From NCBI GenBank assembly GCA_018268135.1, contig JAFDXD010000071.1, forward strand, positions 1 through 64,000: a stretch of 64,000 nucleotides of DNA. Reading direction: 5' to 3'. The notes under the pieces are model-generated. The model did no database searches and was not told the origin of the DNA. It saw only the letters and a list, made by a program, of their open reading frames with translations. Source of the DNA: Bacteroidota bacterium. Lineage in GTDB: Bacteria; Bacteroidota; Bacteroidia; Chitinophagales; Chitinophagaceae. A program made the translations under genes and the position numbers. This document shows, one piece after another, positions 17,078-25,795 of the stretch; position 1 is the stretch's first letter, and each line of letters opens with the position of its first letter.

Positions 17078-18190
17078 ATGAAATTATTTTTTATTGCAGC
17101 AGTTTTATTTGCAGGTACTGCTACTGCACAATCAACCGACTCATCTTTCACTGTAAAAGGTCATTTTACTTCTCTTAAAAAAGGGAAATTGTATTTAACC
17201 GTATTCGGCGAAAATGGACCAAAGGTTGATTCCTCCAATATTATCAACGGTAAATTTTCTTTTAAAGGTTTTGCATCAATTCCAAAAACCGCCTATTTAA
17301 GTACAATAAACTTAGACGGACAGCGTACAGAAAACTACCTTTCATTTTATCTGGAACCTGCTAAAATATTACTCTCAGGCACCGGCGACTCTTTGCCCTT
17401 AGTAAAAGTATCAGGCTCTAAATTGAATGAAGATGATGCCAGGCTGAAAAAACAATTAAAATCAGTAGAAATTTGGGACGAAAGCTTTGGTAAAGCTTAT
17501 GAGGTTGCGCTCAAAGACAAAAACAAAGCAGCAATGGATAGCCTGGACGGAGTAGAAACAAAAATAACAGAAACCAGAAGAAAAATAGTGGGAGAATTTG
17601 TAAAACAAAATCCATCATCCTTAAGAGGTGCCATGGCCATTCTTCAAAATTTTGGATACTATGCAGAAGCTTCTGATGTAGAACCATTGTACCTTTCCTT
17701 AAATGATAAAGTAAAAAACAGCAAACAGGGAAAGGATATAAAGAAAATGCTTGAAGCTTATAAAAAAGTGGCTGTTGGGCAAATCATACCTGATATTACA
17801 CAATATGATACTACCGGCAAAGCCATCAGCCTGTCTTCGCTTAGAGGAAAATATGTAATGGTAGATTTTTGGGCAAGCTGGTGCGGCCCCTGCCGTAGAG
17901 AAAACCCCAATATTGTAAATGCGTACAGCCAGTATCACGATAAAGGTTTTGAAATATTCGGAGTATCATACGACAATGAAAAAGGGAAGGAAAAATGGAA
18001 AAAAGCAATCATTAATGACAAACTTACCTGGTATCAGGTAAGCGATTTAAAAGGGTGGGGCAATCAAACATCAGATGAGTTTTATATCAAAGCAATCCCT
18101 TCCAATATGCTCATTGATAAAGACGGAAAAATAATTGCCAAAAATCTATTCGGAAAAAAACTGACCGATAAGCTTGCGGAATTAATGTAA
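17078..18190 (+). CDS. TlpA-family thioredoxin-like protein with DUF4369 domain
   Basis: 370 residues with a signal peptide (MKLFFIAAVLFAGTATAQ). The N-terminal part (about 22-115) matches the DUF4369 type common in Bacteroidota. A helical linker follows, then a C-terminal thioredoxin fold from about residue 230 with the active site WCGPC inside FWASWCGPCRRE. It is predicted to be a periplasmic thiol-disulfide reductase or oxidase. A strong terminator follows the stop codon, so it is probably a single-gene unit. Its partner proteins are unknown. Confidence 0.9.
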   Translation: MKLFFIAAVLFAGTATAQSTDSSFTVKGHFTSLKKGKLYLTVFGENGPKVDSSNIINGKFSFKGFASIPKTAYLSTINLDGQRTENYLSFYLEPAKILLSGTGDSLPLVKVSGSKLNEDDARLKKQLKSVEIWDESFGKAYEVALKDKNKAAMDSLDGVETKITETRRKIVGEFVKQNPSSLRGAMAILQNFGYYAEASDVEPLYLSLNDKVKNSKQGKDIKKMLEAYKKVAVGQIIPDITQYDTTGKAISLSSLRGKYVMVDFWASWCGPCRRENPNIVNAYSQYHDKGFEIFGVSYDNEKGKEKWKKAIINDKLTWYQVSDLKGWGNQTSDEFYIKAIPSNMLIDKDGKIIAKNLFGKKLTDKLAELM

Positions 18191-18214
18191 ACAAATATCA
18201 TTTCAATATTACCT

Positions 18215-18252
18215 GCAACTCTGCCTGGCAACAACAGAGTTGCATTTTTTTT
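18215..18252 (+). terminator. Intrinsic terminator after the TlpA-like gene
   Basis: Arms GCAACTCTG (18215-18223) and CAGAGTTGC (18235-18243) are perfectly complementary, with an 11-nt loop, followed by A and eight T residues. This is a textbook intrinsic terminator on the plus strand. Confidence 0.9.
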
Positions 18253-18272
18253 ATAGAGAAACAATTCCCTTA

Positions 18273-18304
18273 TTTGTTCATCTGACGGTTATAGAATAAA
18301 TTTG
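18273..18304 (+). promoter_or_regulatory. Promoter of pdhB
   Basis: A -33 box TTTG (18273-18276), a 20-nt spacer, and a -7 box TAAATTTG (18297-18304) fit the Bacteroidota consensus fully. The start codon at 18337 leaves a leader of about 25 nt. Confidence 0.75.
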
Positions 18305-18336
18305 CCCCACTAAACCAAAAAAAATCATCAAATAAT

Positions 18337-19320
18337 ATGCGACAAATAGCATTTAGAGAAGCCCTGAGAGAAGCAATGCAGGAAGAAATGAGGCGTGACA
18401 CCAATGTATTTTTAATGGGTGAAGAAGTAGCCGAATATAATGGAGCTTATAAAGTAAGCCAGGGAATGCTGGATGAGTTTGGAGAAAAACGTGTGATAGA
18501 TACCCCCATTGCTGAGCTTGGTTTTACTGCAATAGCTGTAGGCGCTGCTCAAAATGGCCTTCGTCCCATTGTAGAATTTATGACCTGGAACTTTGCAGTA
18601 TTAGCCTTAGATCAAATTTTAAATACCGCTTCTAAAATGTTGGCAATGAGTGGTGGACAAATTGGATGCCCCATAGTTTTTAGAGGCGCTACTGGCAGTG
18701 CAGGTCAATTAGGAGCACAACACTCTACCTCTTTTGAAAGCTATTATGCCAATATACCCGGCCTTAAAGTTATTTCGGTTTCTAACCCTTACGATGCTAA
18801 AGGATTATTAAAATCTGCTATCAGAGATAATGACCCTGTAATATTTATGGAAAGTGAAGTAATGTATGGCGACAAAGGCGAAGTGCCCGAAGAAGAGTAC
18901 CTATTACCTATTGGCAAATGTTTTGTAAAAAGAGAAGGAAAAGATGTTACCATCGTTTCATTCAATAAAATGATGAAAGTAGCGTTAAATGCTGCAGAAG
19001 AGTTGGCAAAAGAGGGAATTGAAGCTGAGGTAATAGATGTTGCCACCATTAGGCCACTTGACTGGTTTACCATTTTAGAAAGCGTTAAAAAAACAAACCG
19101 CTTAGTAATAGTAGAAGAGCAATGGCCTTATGCATCTGTAAGTTCTGAAATTGCCTACCGGATTCAAAAAGAAGGCTTTGATTATTTGGATGCCCCCATC
19201 CGTAGAATCACTTCTGCAGATGCGCCCATGCATTATGCCCCAAATCTTGTAGCAGCTTACTTACCAGATGTACCACGTACCGTAAAGTTGGTAAAAGAAG
19301 TAATGTATCTAAAAAAATAA
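18337..19320 (+). CDS. pdhB: Pyruvate dehydrogenase E1 component, beta subunit
   Basis: 327 residues, the usual length. The transketolase pyrimidine-binding domain covers about residues 4-180 (MRRDTNVFLMGEEVAEYNGAY region, then HSTSFESYYANIPGLKV), followed by the transketolase C domain with VIDVATIRPLDW near 230. It forms the alpha2beta2 E1 with PdhA, which decarboxylates pyruvate using thiamine diphosphate. The alpha-subunit gene is not adjacent; a good candidate is at 25796. It has its own promoter. The next gene begins 2 bp after the stop codon, so it could be co-transcribed with the outer-membrane protein gene downstream. Confidence 0.94.
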   Translation: MRQIAFREALREAMQEEMRRDTNVFLMGEEVAEYNGAYKVSQGMLDEFGEKRVIDTPIAELGFTAIAVGAAQNGLRPIVEFMTWNFAVLALDQILNTASKMLAMSGGQIGCPIVFRGATGSAGQLGAQHSTSFESYYANIPGLKVISVSNPYDAKGLLKSAIRDNDPVIFMESEVMYGDKGEVPEEEYLLPIGKCFVKREGKDVTIVSFNKMMKVALNAAEELAKEGIEAEVIDVATIRPLDWFTILESVKKTNRLVIVEEQWPYASVSSEIAYRIQKEGFDYLDAPIRRITSADAPMHYAPNLVAAYLPDVPRTVKLVKEVMYLKK

Positions 19321-19321
19321 A

Positions 19322-20203
19322 TTGAAAAATACAATTCATAAAAAAGTGTTGAAGTATTTACTTCCACTTTTTTTATGCCCAATAGTCAGTACCGTACACG
19401 CTCAAAATTTCTTTACCACATTTTTTTTAGGAGCTTCAAATTATCGTGGCGACCTTGGTAATGCGCCATTTCCATTAAGCCATTCGCATCCGGCAGGAGG
19501 CCTGGGCTTTTTATACGAAATAAATGACCGAATGGGAGTAAGAATGGACGCCACTTTTGGCAAAATTAGTGGAGCAGACAGTTATGGCGGGCCTAACAAA
19601 AGCAGGAACCTTAGTTTTACCAGCGATTTGGCCGAAATATCTTTAAGTTTCGATTACATCCTTTTTGATTTATACGACTATAAAGTGTCCCCTTATTTTT
19701 TTGCGGGCATAGGTCGCTTCGGGTTTAATCCTTACACAAAAGATAAAAATGGGAATACCGTTTTTTTAGCCGAATTAAATACCGAAGGCGAGGGATTTTA
19801 CAATGGAAGAAAAGCATATAAAACCAAACAAACAGCCATACCATTTGGCGGGGGAGTAATGTGGGCCATAGATGACAATCACCGAATTGCTATCGAACTA
19901 GGAATACGAAAAACATTTACCGATTATCTTGATGATGTAAGCACCACTTATGTAGATGCAAATTTGCTCGCCTCCAAAAGAGGAAGTACAGCCGTATCAA
20001 TGGCATACCGCGGCAATGAATTACCAGGAGGTTTGCCTTACCCTCCCGATGGCGCCAAAAGAGGAAATCCACAAAATAAAGATTGGTACTATTTTACCGG
20101 TATCTCATACAGAATGAGGTTGATGCCCCCACACAGCCATAGAAAATATGATACCGGCAGCCATATACGAAGAGCAAAAACCAGTTGCCCAAAAATGTTT
20201 TAA
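19322..20203 (+). CDS. DUF6089-family outer-membrane beta-barrel protein (TTG start)
   Basis: 293 residues. The only start giving a full signal peptide is TTG at 19322 (MKNTIHKKVLKYLLPLF, ending near STVHAQ). The body is a series of short beta-strands with Gly/aromatic pattern (FFLGASNYRGDLGN, FFAGIGRFGFNPYT, IAIELGIRKTF), typical of the DUF6089 barrel family in Bacteroidota. It probably sits in the outer membrane; its role is unknown. It begins 2 bp after pdhB and ends 7 bp before a dispersed repeat. Confidence 0.85.
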   Translation: MKNTIHKKVLKYLLPLFLCPIVSTVHAQNFFTTFFLGASNYRGDLGNAPFPLSHSHPAGGLGFLYEINDRMGVRMDATFGKISGADSYGGPNKSRNLSFTSDLAEISLSFDYILFDLYDYKVSPYFFAGIGRFGFNPYTKDKNGNTVFLAELNTEGEGFYNGRKAYKTKQTAIPFGGGVMWAIDDNHRIAIELGIRKTFTDYLDDVSTTYVDANLLASKRGSTAVSMAYRGNELPGGLPYPPDGAKRGNPQNKDWYYFTGISYRMRLMPPHSHRKYDTGSHIRRAKTSCPKMF

Positions 20204-20210
20204 TTATAAT

Positions 20211-20314
20211 GGCTGTCGGCTGCATACCAATATTCATCACTGGTTCCGGCTATTCGCTATAAGCCTCGTACCTCGGCTTGCCGCTACTATCCGGCAGCTC
20301 GTTGGCAGTAGTAC
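20211..20314 (+). repeat. Dispersed intergenic repeat, copy A
   Basis: Begins GGCTGTCGG. It has a 53-bp core at 20246-20298 running from CCGGCTAT to CTATCCGGCAGC, and ends with GCAGTAGTAC at 20305-20314. Copies B (29250-29354) and C (50387-50489) share the same ends and the same 53-bp core length. It lies between the DUF6089 gene and the UbiD-family gene. The sequence around the end of the core is a weak stem-loop in this copy. Confidence 0.8.
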
Positions 20315-20369
20315 ACAGGTCAGCAATACTTCGGCTCTCATATCAATGCTACAATACAAATCATAAGGC

Positions 20370-20377
20370 TAACTTTG
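20370..20377 (+). promoter_or_regulatory. -7 box of the UbiD-family gene
   Basis: TAACTTTG, an exact TAnnTTTG match, 17 bp before the ATG at 20395. No clear -33 box. Confidence 0.55.
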
Positions 20378-20394
20378 CCTAATAAATAAAATAA

Positions 20395-22239
20395 ATGGCA
20401 TACCGCTCTCTGCAAGATTGTATAAATGATTTAGAAAAAACCGGCCAGCTTGTAAAAATTACCGAAGAAGTAGATCCTCATCTTCAAATGGCGGCCATAC
20501 ATCTTCGTGTACACGAGGCCGGTGGGCCAGCGCTTTTGTTTGAGAATGTAAAAGGTTCAAAATTCAAAGCTGCCTCCAATATTTTTGGCACCCTTCAAAG
20601 AAGCAAATATATTTTCAGGCACAGCTTTAATGATGTACAAAAATTAATTGAGCTAAAAAACAATCCGATACAAGCCCTTAAAAAACCATTCAAGCATTTA
20701 AGTGCTGGTGTTGCTTCTTTAAAAGCATTTCCATTAAAAAATCCAATTTCTAAGCCGGTACTTTTGCAGGAAATAAAAATTTCTGACCTGCCACTCATAC
20801 AGCACTGGCCATTAGATGGTGGCGCATTTGTTACCCTTCCGCAAGTATATACCGAAGATGCCTACAAGCCCGGCGTAATGAATGCAAACCTTGGTATGTA
20901 TCGCATACAATTAAGCGGCAATGAATATAAAATAAATGAAGAAATTGGGCTGCACTACCAGTTGCACCGTGGTATTGGCGTACATCAATCTAAAGCCATC
21001 AAAAAAGGCCAGCCACTTAAAGTAAGTATTTTTGTAGGAGGCCCGCCATCTCATACGCTTGCAGCCGTAATGCCCCTGCCCGAAGGAATGAGCGAATTGA
21101 CATTTGCCGGCGTATTGGGCAGCCGCAGATTTAGGTACACTTATATTGACGGCTATTGCATCAGTACCGATGCAGATTTTGTAATAACCGGCGAAGTAAT
21201 TCCGAATGTAAATAAACCCGAAGGGCCTTTTGGAGATCATTTGGGATACTATAGTTTAACACACGATTTTCCTGTATTGAAAGTACACAAAGTATTTGCA
21301 AAACAAAATGCCATTTGGCCATTTACAGTAGTAGGCAGGCCCCCACAGGAAGATACGAGTTTTGGAGAGCTTATTCATGCCATTTCTGGCAAGGCCCTGC
21401 AATATGAAATACCGGGGTTAAAAGAAGTAAATGCAGTAGATGCCGCCGGCGTACACCCCTTACTGTTAGCAATAGGGAGCGAGCGCTACACTCCGTATTC
21501 TCCGGCTAAGCAACCGGCAGAATTATTAACCATTGCAAACCATATTTTGGGGACCGGCCAGTTGAGCCTCGCCAAATTTTTATTTATTACTGCCGATACA
21601 GGCCCGGCTATCAGCACTACTAACATTAAAGAATACCTGCAGTTTATACTGCAAAGAATACATTTAAATAGAGACATCCATTTTTATACCAATACCAGTA
21701 TTGATACTTTAGATTACTCCGGCACAAATATTCATCAGGGTAGTAAAGTAGTTTTTGCCGCTTATGGCAATGTAATAAGAGAATTGGCTAATCAGGTACC
21801 TGATTGCTTCTTTACCTTAAAAGCTTTTGATAATCCCCGCTTGGTAATGCCCGGAATAGTAGTAATACAGTCACAAAAATTTAGCACATATCAGCAGGCG
21901 GCGCAGGAAATGGAATTATTAAATAGCCAGTTAAAACCTTTTATACATCAGCTTGCACAAATTCCATTTATTATTATTGCCGATGATGCAACTTTTGTGA
22001 GCGAATCATTAAATAATTTTTTATGGGTAACATTTACCAGGGCTAACCCTTCTCATGATATTTATGGCATAGAGCCATTTACTACCAATAAACATTGGGG
22101 TTGCAATGGGCCTTTAATTATTGATGCAAGAATAAAACCACATCATGCCCCACCTGTACAAATTGATGCAGCTACCGAAAAAAGTATTCAACATATATTT
22201 GAAAAAGGCGGAAGCCTGTATAACAAATTGTCTAAATAA
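20395..22239 (+). CDS. UbiD-family decarboxylase
   Basis: 614 residues, full length for the long Bacteroidota UbiD type. It opens MAYRSLQDCINDLEKTGQLVKI, has the family region EIGLHYQLHRGIGVHQSKA near residue 182, FVGGPPSHTLAAVMPLPEGMSE near 210, and EGPFGDHLGYY near 277. UbiD enzymes use prenylated FMN to decarboxylate aromatic or unsaturated acids reversibly. In quinone-producing bacteria they act on polyprenyl-hydroxybenzoate-type or menaquinone intermediates. No ubiX-like prenyltransferase gene lies next to it, so the substrate cannot be assigned from context. It is a cytoplasmic protein. Confidence 0.9.
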   Translation: MAYRSLQDCINDLEKTGQLVKITEEVDPHLQMAAIHLRVHEAGGPALLFENVKGSKFKAASNIFGTLQRSKYIFRHSFNDVQKLIELKNNPIQALKKPFKHLSAGVASLKAFPLKNPISKPVLLQEIKISDLPLIQHWPLDGGAFVTLPQVYTEDAYKPGVMNANLGMYRIQLSGNEYKINEEIGLHYQLHRGIGVHQSKAIKKGQPLKVSIFVGGPPSHTLAAVMPLPEGMSELTFAGVLGSRRFRYTYIDGYCISTDADFVITGEVIPNVNKPEGPFGDHLGYYSLTHDFPVLKVHKVFAKQNAIWPFTVVGRPPQEDTSFGELIHAISGKALQYEIPGLKEVNAVDAAGVHPLLLAIGSERYTPYSPAKQPAELLTIANHILGTGQLSLAKFLFITADTGPAISTTNIKEYLQFILQRIHLNRDIHFYTNTSIDTLDYSGTNIHQGSKVVFAAYGNVIRELANQVPDCFFTLKAFDNPRLVMPGIVVIQSQKFSTYQQAAQEMELLNSQLKPFIHQLAQIPFIIIADDATFVSESLNNFLWVTFTRANPSHDIYGIEPFTTNKHWGCNGPLIIDARIKPHHAPPVQIDAATEKSIQHIFEKGGSLYNKLSK

Positions 22240-22289
22240 TAAATTATTACAGGCAGGAGAATTAATAAACCCGAAAAACATTGTTTGAT

Positions 22290-23177
22290 ATGAAATTGAT
22301 AGCAGCCATTTTATCCTTTTTTTTATTTCAATCGTGCCAGTCGCAACAAGCAGAAAAGCTACCATACAATAAAGACAATAATACGGTACTATGGGAAATA
22401 AGCGGTAAAGGGCTAAGCAGGCCAAGTTACCTTATGGGCACATTTCATCTTTTGTGCAAAACTGATATTCACTTTAGTCAAAACCTAAAAAAGGCCCTTA
22501 AAAATGTAGATGAAGTGTATTTTGAAATGAACCTCGATGATGCCTCCAATACACTTGGCGCCATGTTTTTTATGAATATGAAAGATGGTAAAACTTTAAA
22601 AGATTTATATTCTGAAAAAGATTATGAAAGGCTAAGTAATTTTTTTAATGACTCACTTTCTATGCCTTTAACCATGATGTCAAAAATAAAGCCCTCTTTT
22701 TTAGAAGCCTTTATTTACCCCAAATTATTACCCTGCAAAAGCCTTAGTGGAGTAGAAGAAGAGCTATTAAAAATAGCAAAAGAGGATAAGAAAAAAATAA
22801 ACGGGTTTGAAAATATTCAATTTCAGGCATCAGTATTTGACAGTATCCCTTATGCAGAACAGGCACAAGATTTATTAAAAACTGTAGATAGCATTAATGC
22901 CTATAAAAATTCTTTCGACAGTATGCTGAATGTTTATAAAACTCAGCAGCTTTCAAAAATAGAAGCCATGCTCAATGATAAAGACTTTGGAATGGCAGAC
23001 GACAGGGGAGTGTTATTGGATAACAGAAATAAAAACTGGGTAGCACAATTAAAAAAAATACTGAAAAAAGAAAATGTATTTATTGCAGTAGGTTGCGGGC
23101 ATTTAGTAGGCAGTAATGGCCTGATAGCGCTTTTAAAAAAAGAGGGATACAGCTTAAAACCGTTGCTAAATAAGTAA
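22290..23177 (+). CDS. TraB/GumN-family lipoprotein
   Basis: 295 residues from the ATG at 22290; a TTG three codons upstream is unnecessary. The N-terminus is a lipoprotein signal (lipobox LFQSC, Cys16). The TraB/GumN family motifs are visible: PSYLMGTFHLLC near residue 50 and the second GxxH motif VGCGHLVGSNGL near 270. Members have a Tiki-like metalloprotease fold, and those two motifs hold the presumed metal ligands. It is probably attached to a membrane on the periplasmic side. The substrate is unknown. It starts 50 bp after the UbiD-family gene. Confidence 0.85.
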   Translation: MKLIAAILSFFLFQSCQSQQAEKLPYNKDNNTVLWEISGKGLSRPSYLMGTFHLLCKTDIHFSQNLKKALKNVDEVYFEMNLDDASNTLGAMFFMNMKDGKTLKDLYSEKDYERLSNFFNDSLSMPLTMMSKIKPSFLEAFIYPKLLPCKSLSGVEEELLKIAKEDKKKINGFENIQFQASVFDSIPYAEQAQDLLKTVDSINAYKNSFDSMLNVYKTQQLSKIEAMLNDKDFGMADDRGVLLDNRNKNWVAQLKKILKKENVFIAVGCGHLVGSNGLIALLKKEGYSLKPLLNK

Positions 23178-23265
23178 TCGTAAAAATACGAAAAGCCAAT
23201 GTTTTTATACTAAGTTACTAATATTGGAATATTATTTGCAGCTAACGAGCCATACGCAATAACTT

Positions 23266-24252
23266 ATGAAACCAACTTTTTACGTACTGCTTATTACTAT
23301 GGTTAGCTTATTGGCATCTTGTACTAAGCAGTCGGCACCCGGTGCTGATACACCCAGTACCACACCCCCTCCGGGTACTACCTGCAAAGCTCAAAAAGCC
23401 GATGCAGAAACCATTACAATTTTTCCAAAAGATAACCCCTGGAATACGGATATATCCAAAGCCCCCGTTGATATCAACAGTAAGCAAATATTGGCAGCTT
23501 ATGCCAATACGGGTATAAAAGCCGATTTTGGTAGCGGCCTTTGGGATAATGCTCCCATTGGAATTCCATTTGTAGTAGTATGTGGCAACCAACCCAAAAT
23601 ACCGGTAACCTTCAGAGCAAATGGCAATGATGGAAACTATGGAGATGAGAGTGATGCAGGGCCTTATGCCATACCGCTTACTGCGCCAATTGAAGGCAAT
23701 GGGCAAGGCGATAGTCATGTGATTTCGGTAGATAAAGAAAATGGTATATTATATGAATTATACAATGCAAGCATAAATGGCAATCATTGGGAAGCAAGTA
23801 GTGGTGCTATTTTTAACTTAAATTCAAACCAGCTAAGGCCGGATGGCTATACCTCTGCCGATGCAGCAGGCTTACCCATTTTTGCCGGATTGGTGCGGTA
23901 CGATGAAGTGCTAAAAGGCGAAATAGATCATGCCATCAGGTTTACTTTAGCCAAATCAAATGTAAAGCCTGCTTATATTTATCCGGCAAGGCATAAGGTA
24001 AACAGTACCGGCGGCGTGTACTCGTTACCGTTTGGTGCAAGATTAAGGTTGAGCGCTTCCTTCGACATCTCAGGATACACCCCACGCATACAGGTAATAT
24101 TAAAAGCGCTAAAAAAATATGGATTAATATTAGCCGATATTGGCAGCAATATGTACATAAGCGGAGCGCCTGATGAGCGCTGGGATAATGACGAACTGAG
24201 GGCTTTGTTAAATGTAAAAGCTTCTAATTTTGAAGTAGTAAAACTAAACTGA
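23266..24252 (+). CDS. Secreted lipoprotein of an unnamed widespread family
   Basis: 328 residues. The lipoprotein signal ends LLASC (Cys19), followed by a Thr/Pro-rich linker (to about 45). The mature domain has FPKDNPWNTDIS near 50, then RPDGYTSADAAGLP near 195, GLVRYDEV near 212, YPARH near 241 and ADIGSNMYISGAPDERWD near 295. This pattern recurs in secreted proteins of several phyla, including Actinobacteria, as far as memory goes, but no function or domain name is known. The conserved Asp, Arg and His residues near the motifs suggest an enzyme. Its stop codon abuts the stop codon of dciA on the other strand with no gap. Confidence 0.75.
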   Translation: MKPTFYVLLITMVSLLASCTKQSAPGADTPSTTPPPGTTCKAQKADAETITIFPKDNPWNTDISKAPVDINSKQILAAYANTGIKADFGSGLWDNAPIGIPFVVVCGNQPKIPVTFRANGNDGNYGDESDAGPYAIPLTAPIEGNGQGDSHVISVDKENGILYELYNASINGNHWEASSGAIFNLNSNQLRPDGYTSADAAGLPIFAGLVRYDEVLKGEIDHAIRFTLAKSNVKPAYIYPARHKVNSTGGVYSLPFGARLRLSASFDISGYTPRIQVILKALKKYGLILADIGSNMYISGAPDERWDNDELRALLNVKASNFEVVKLN

Positions 24253-24534
24253 TTATTTAATCACTACATCTTTTATTAACTTTTCTCCAAGGGCTTCATT
24301 CACTCTTTCTATTATTTTATCTTTTTGATATAGTAATTCATTTTTTAAAGGAGCCACCATAGAAGTTACAAAAAGGGTAGAGCCGGTTACTTGTAGTTTA
24401 TCTGTATATTTTGCAATAGTTTTTCCCATTATCTGCTCCCATATTTCTTCTATCTGCACTGCTTGTATGCCGCTTTTTAATTTGCTTTTTTTCAAAAAAA
24501 GCTGCATTGCCTCCTGTAAAGATAATTCTGCCAT
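24253..24534 (-). CDS. dciA: DciA-like DUF721 protein
   Basis: 93 residues, typical of the short Bacteroidota DUF721 proteins. The KH-like domain is recognised by IEEIWEQIMGKTIAKYTDKLQV and the TLFVTSMVAPLKNELLYQK region. DciA is the ancestral loader of the replicative helicase DnaB in bacteria without DnaC/DnaI. It lies 18 bp after recF on the same strand, an arrangement frequent in this phylum, consistent with a role in replication and repair. The functional link to helicase loading is from the family, not shown here. Confidence 0.8.
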   Translation of the reverse strand: MAELSLQEAMQLFLKKSKLKSGIQAVQIEEIWEQIMGKTIAKYTDKLQVTGSTLFVTSMVAPLKNELLYQKDKIIERVNEALGEKLIKDVVIK

Positions 24535-24552
24535 AGCGCTGCAAATATAAAA

Positions 24553-25635
24553 CTATAATTCTATCACCCGGGCATCTATGTGTAAGTTGCTAAAAGCCTC
24601 TACCAGCCTGTCTTTGTGCGTATCGGTTATAAATACCTGTCCATCATTGTGGTTGCATACCCAATGTAAAAGCTGATGCATACGGTTGTCATCCAGTTTT
24701 TCAAATACATCATCCAGTAAAAGTATGGGCGAAAAGCCTTTGTATTTTTTTATCAACTGGTATTCAGCCAATTTTAATGCAAACAACAGGCTTTTACGCT
24801 GGCCTTGTGAAGCGATGTTTTTAAACACCTGGCCATTCAAATAAAAACTTAGGTCATCTTTATGAATACCTGCATTTGTTCTTTGTAATATTTTATCTTT
24901 CTCCTTATTTTTATTAAGTAACGATTCTAAATTTTCTTCTAATAATTTACTCTCGTAAGTAAATTTTACTTCTTCTTTGTTGGCTGCCAGTTGATGGTAA
25001 AAATCATGAACAAGGGGCCGGAGTTCGGAGCAAAATATTTTTCTTTTTTCAAATACATAACTGGCAGGAGGTAGCAACTGCATATCAAGTACCTGAAGCA
25101 ATGTATCATCGGTTTTGCCCTGCTCTGCAAATCGTTTAAGAAGACTGTTGCGTTGTTGCAATAGTTTATTATAAGTCATCAACTGTTGCAGGTATTCGGC
25201 ATCTAACTGGCTTAATAGTGCATCTAAATATTTTCTACGGCCTTCGCTCCCCCCAATAATTATTTCAATATCGTCGGGTGCAATTATTACAGCCGGCAAA
25301 ATGCCAATATGCATCGATAGCCTGTCGTAGGGTACATTGTTTAATGAAAATTCTTTTTTACCGGCCCCCCGACAAATGCAAATAACCTGCTGAGCTTCTT
25401 CTTTTTTCTTAAATAGAGCAGAAAGCCTAAAACCATCTTTGTCAAAACCAATATTGAGGTTGTCGGAATTTGAAAAATAGCTTTTTGTAAAACAGCAGTA
25501 ATAAATAGCGTCAAGCAGGTTTGTTTTGCCAACCCCATTTAACCCACAAATACCAATAACTCTTTTATCAAAATCAAAAGAAGTAATATCGTAATTTTTA
25601 AAATGTGTGATTGTTATAGTAGAAAGCTGCAGCAT
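24553..25635 (-). CDS. recF: DNA replication/repair protein RecF
   Basis: 360 residues. An SMC-like ATPase: Walker A GLNGVGKTNLLDA near residues 33-45, the signature SQGQRKSLLFALKLAE near 284, and Walker B ILLLDDVFEKLD near 308. RecF acts with RecO and RecR to load RecA at gaps. It is transcribed with dciA. The upstream neighbour pdhA is divergent, and a 160-bp gap separates the two starts. Confidence 0.95.
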   Translation of the reverse strand: MLQLSTITITHFKNYDITSFDFDKRVIGICGLNGVGKTNLLDAIYYCCFTKSYFSNSDNLNIGFDKDGFRLSALFKKKEEAQQVICICRGAGKKEFSLNNVPYDRLSMHIGILPAVIIAPDDIEIIIGGSEGRRKYLDALLSQLDAEYLQQLMTYNKLLQQRNSLLKRFAEQGKTDDTLLQVLDMQLLPPASYVFEKRKIFCSELRPLVHDFYHQLAANKEEVKFTYESKLLEENLESLLNKNKEKDKILQRTNAGIHKDDLSFYLNGQVFKNIASQGQRKSLLFALKLAEYQLIKKYKGFSPILLLDDVFEKLDDNRMHQLLHWVCNHNDGQVFITDTHKDRLVEAFSNLHIDARVIEL

Positions 25636-25768
25636 GAAGTTGCAAGATACTGTAAGAAATTGGGTAAGAATGCCTCCAAAATAACCATCTATTTTTGAGA
25701 TAATGGAAGTAGCTAAAATTCAAGTATATGAATATGTAAACGGATGAATTAATTTTCCTTTTTCTCCT

Positions 25769-25776
25769 TATCTTTG
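25769..25776 (+). promoter_or_regulatory. -7 box of pdhA
   Basis: TATCTTTG, an exact TAnnTTTG match, 19 bp before the TTG start at 25796. The -33 region has no clear TTTG. Confidence 0.6.
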
Positions 25777-25795
25777 CCGCCTAAAATTTTAAGTA

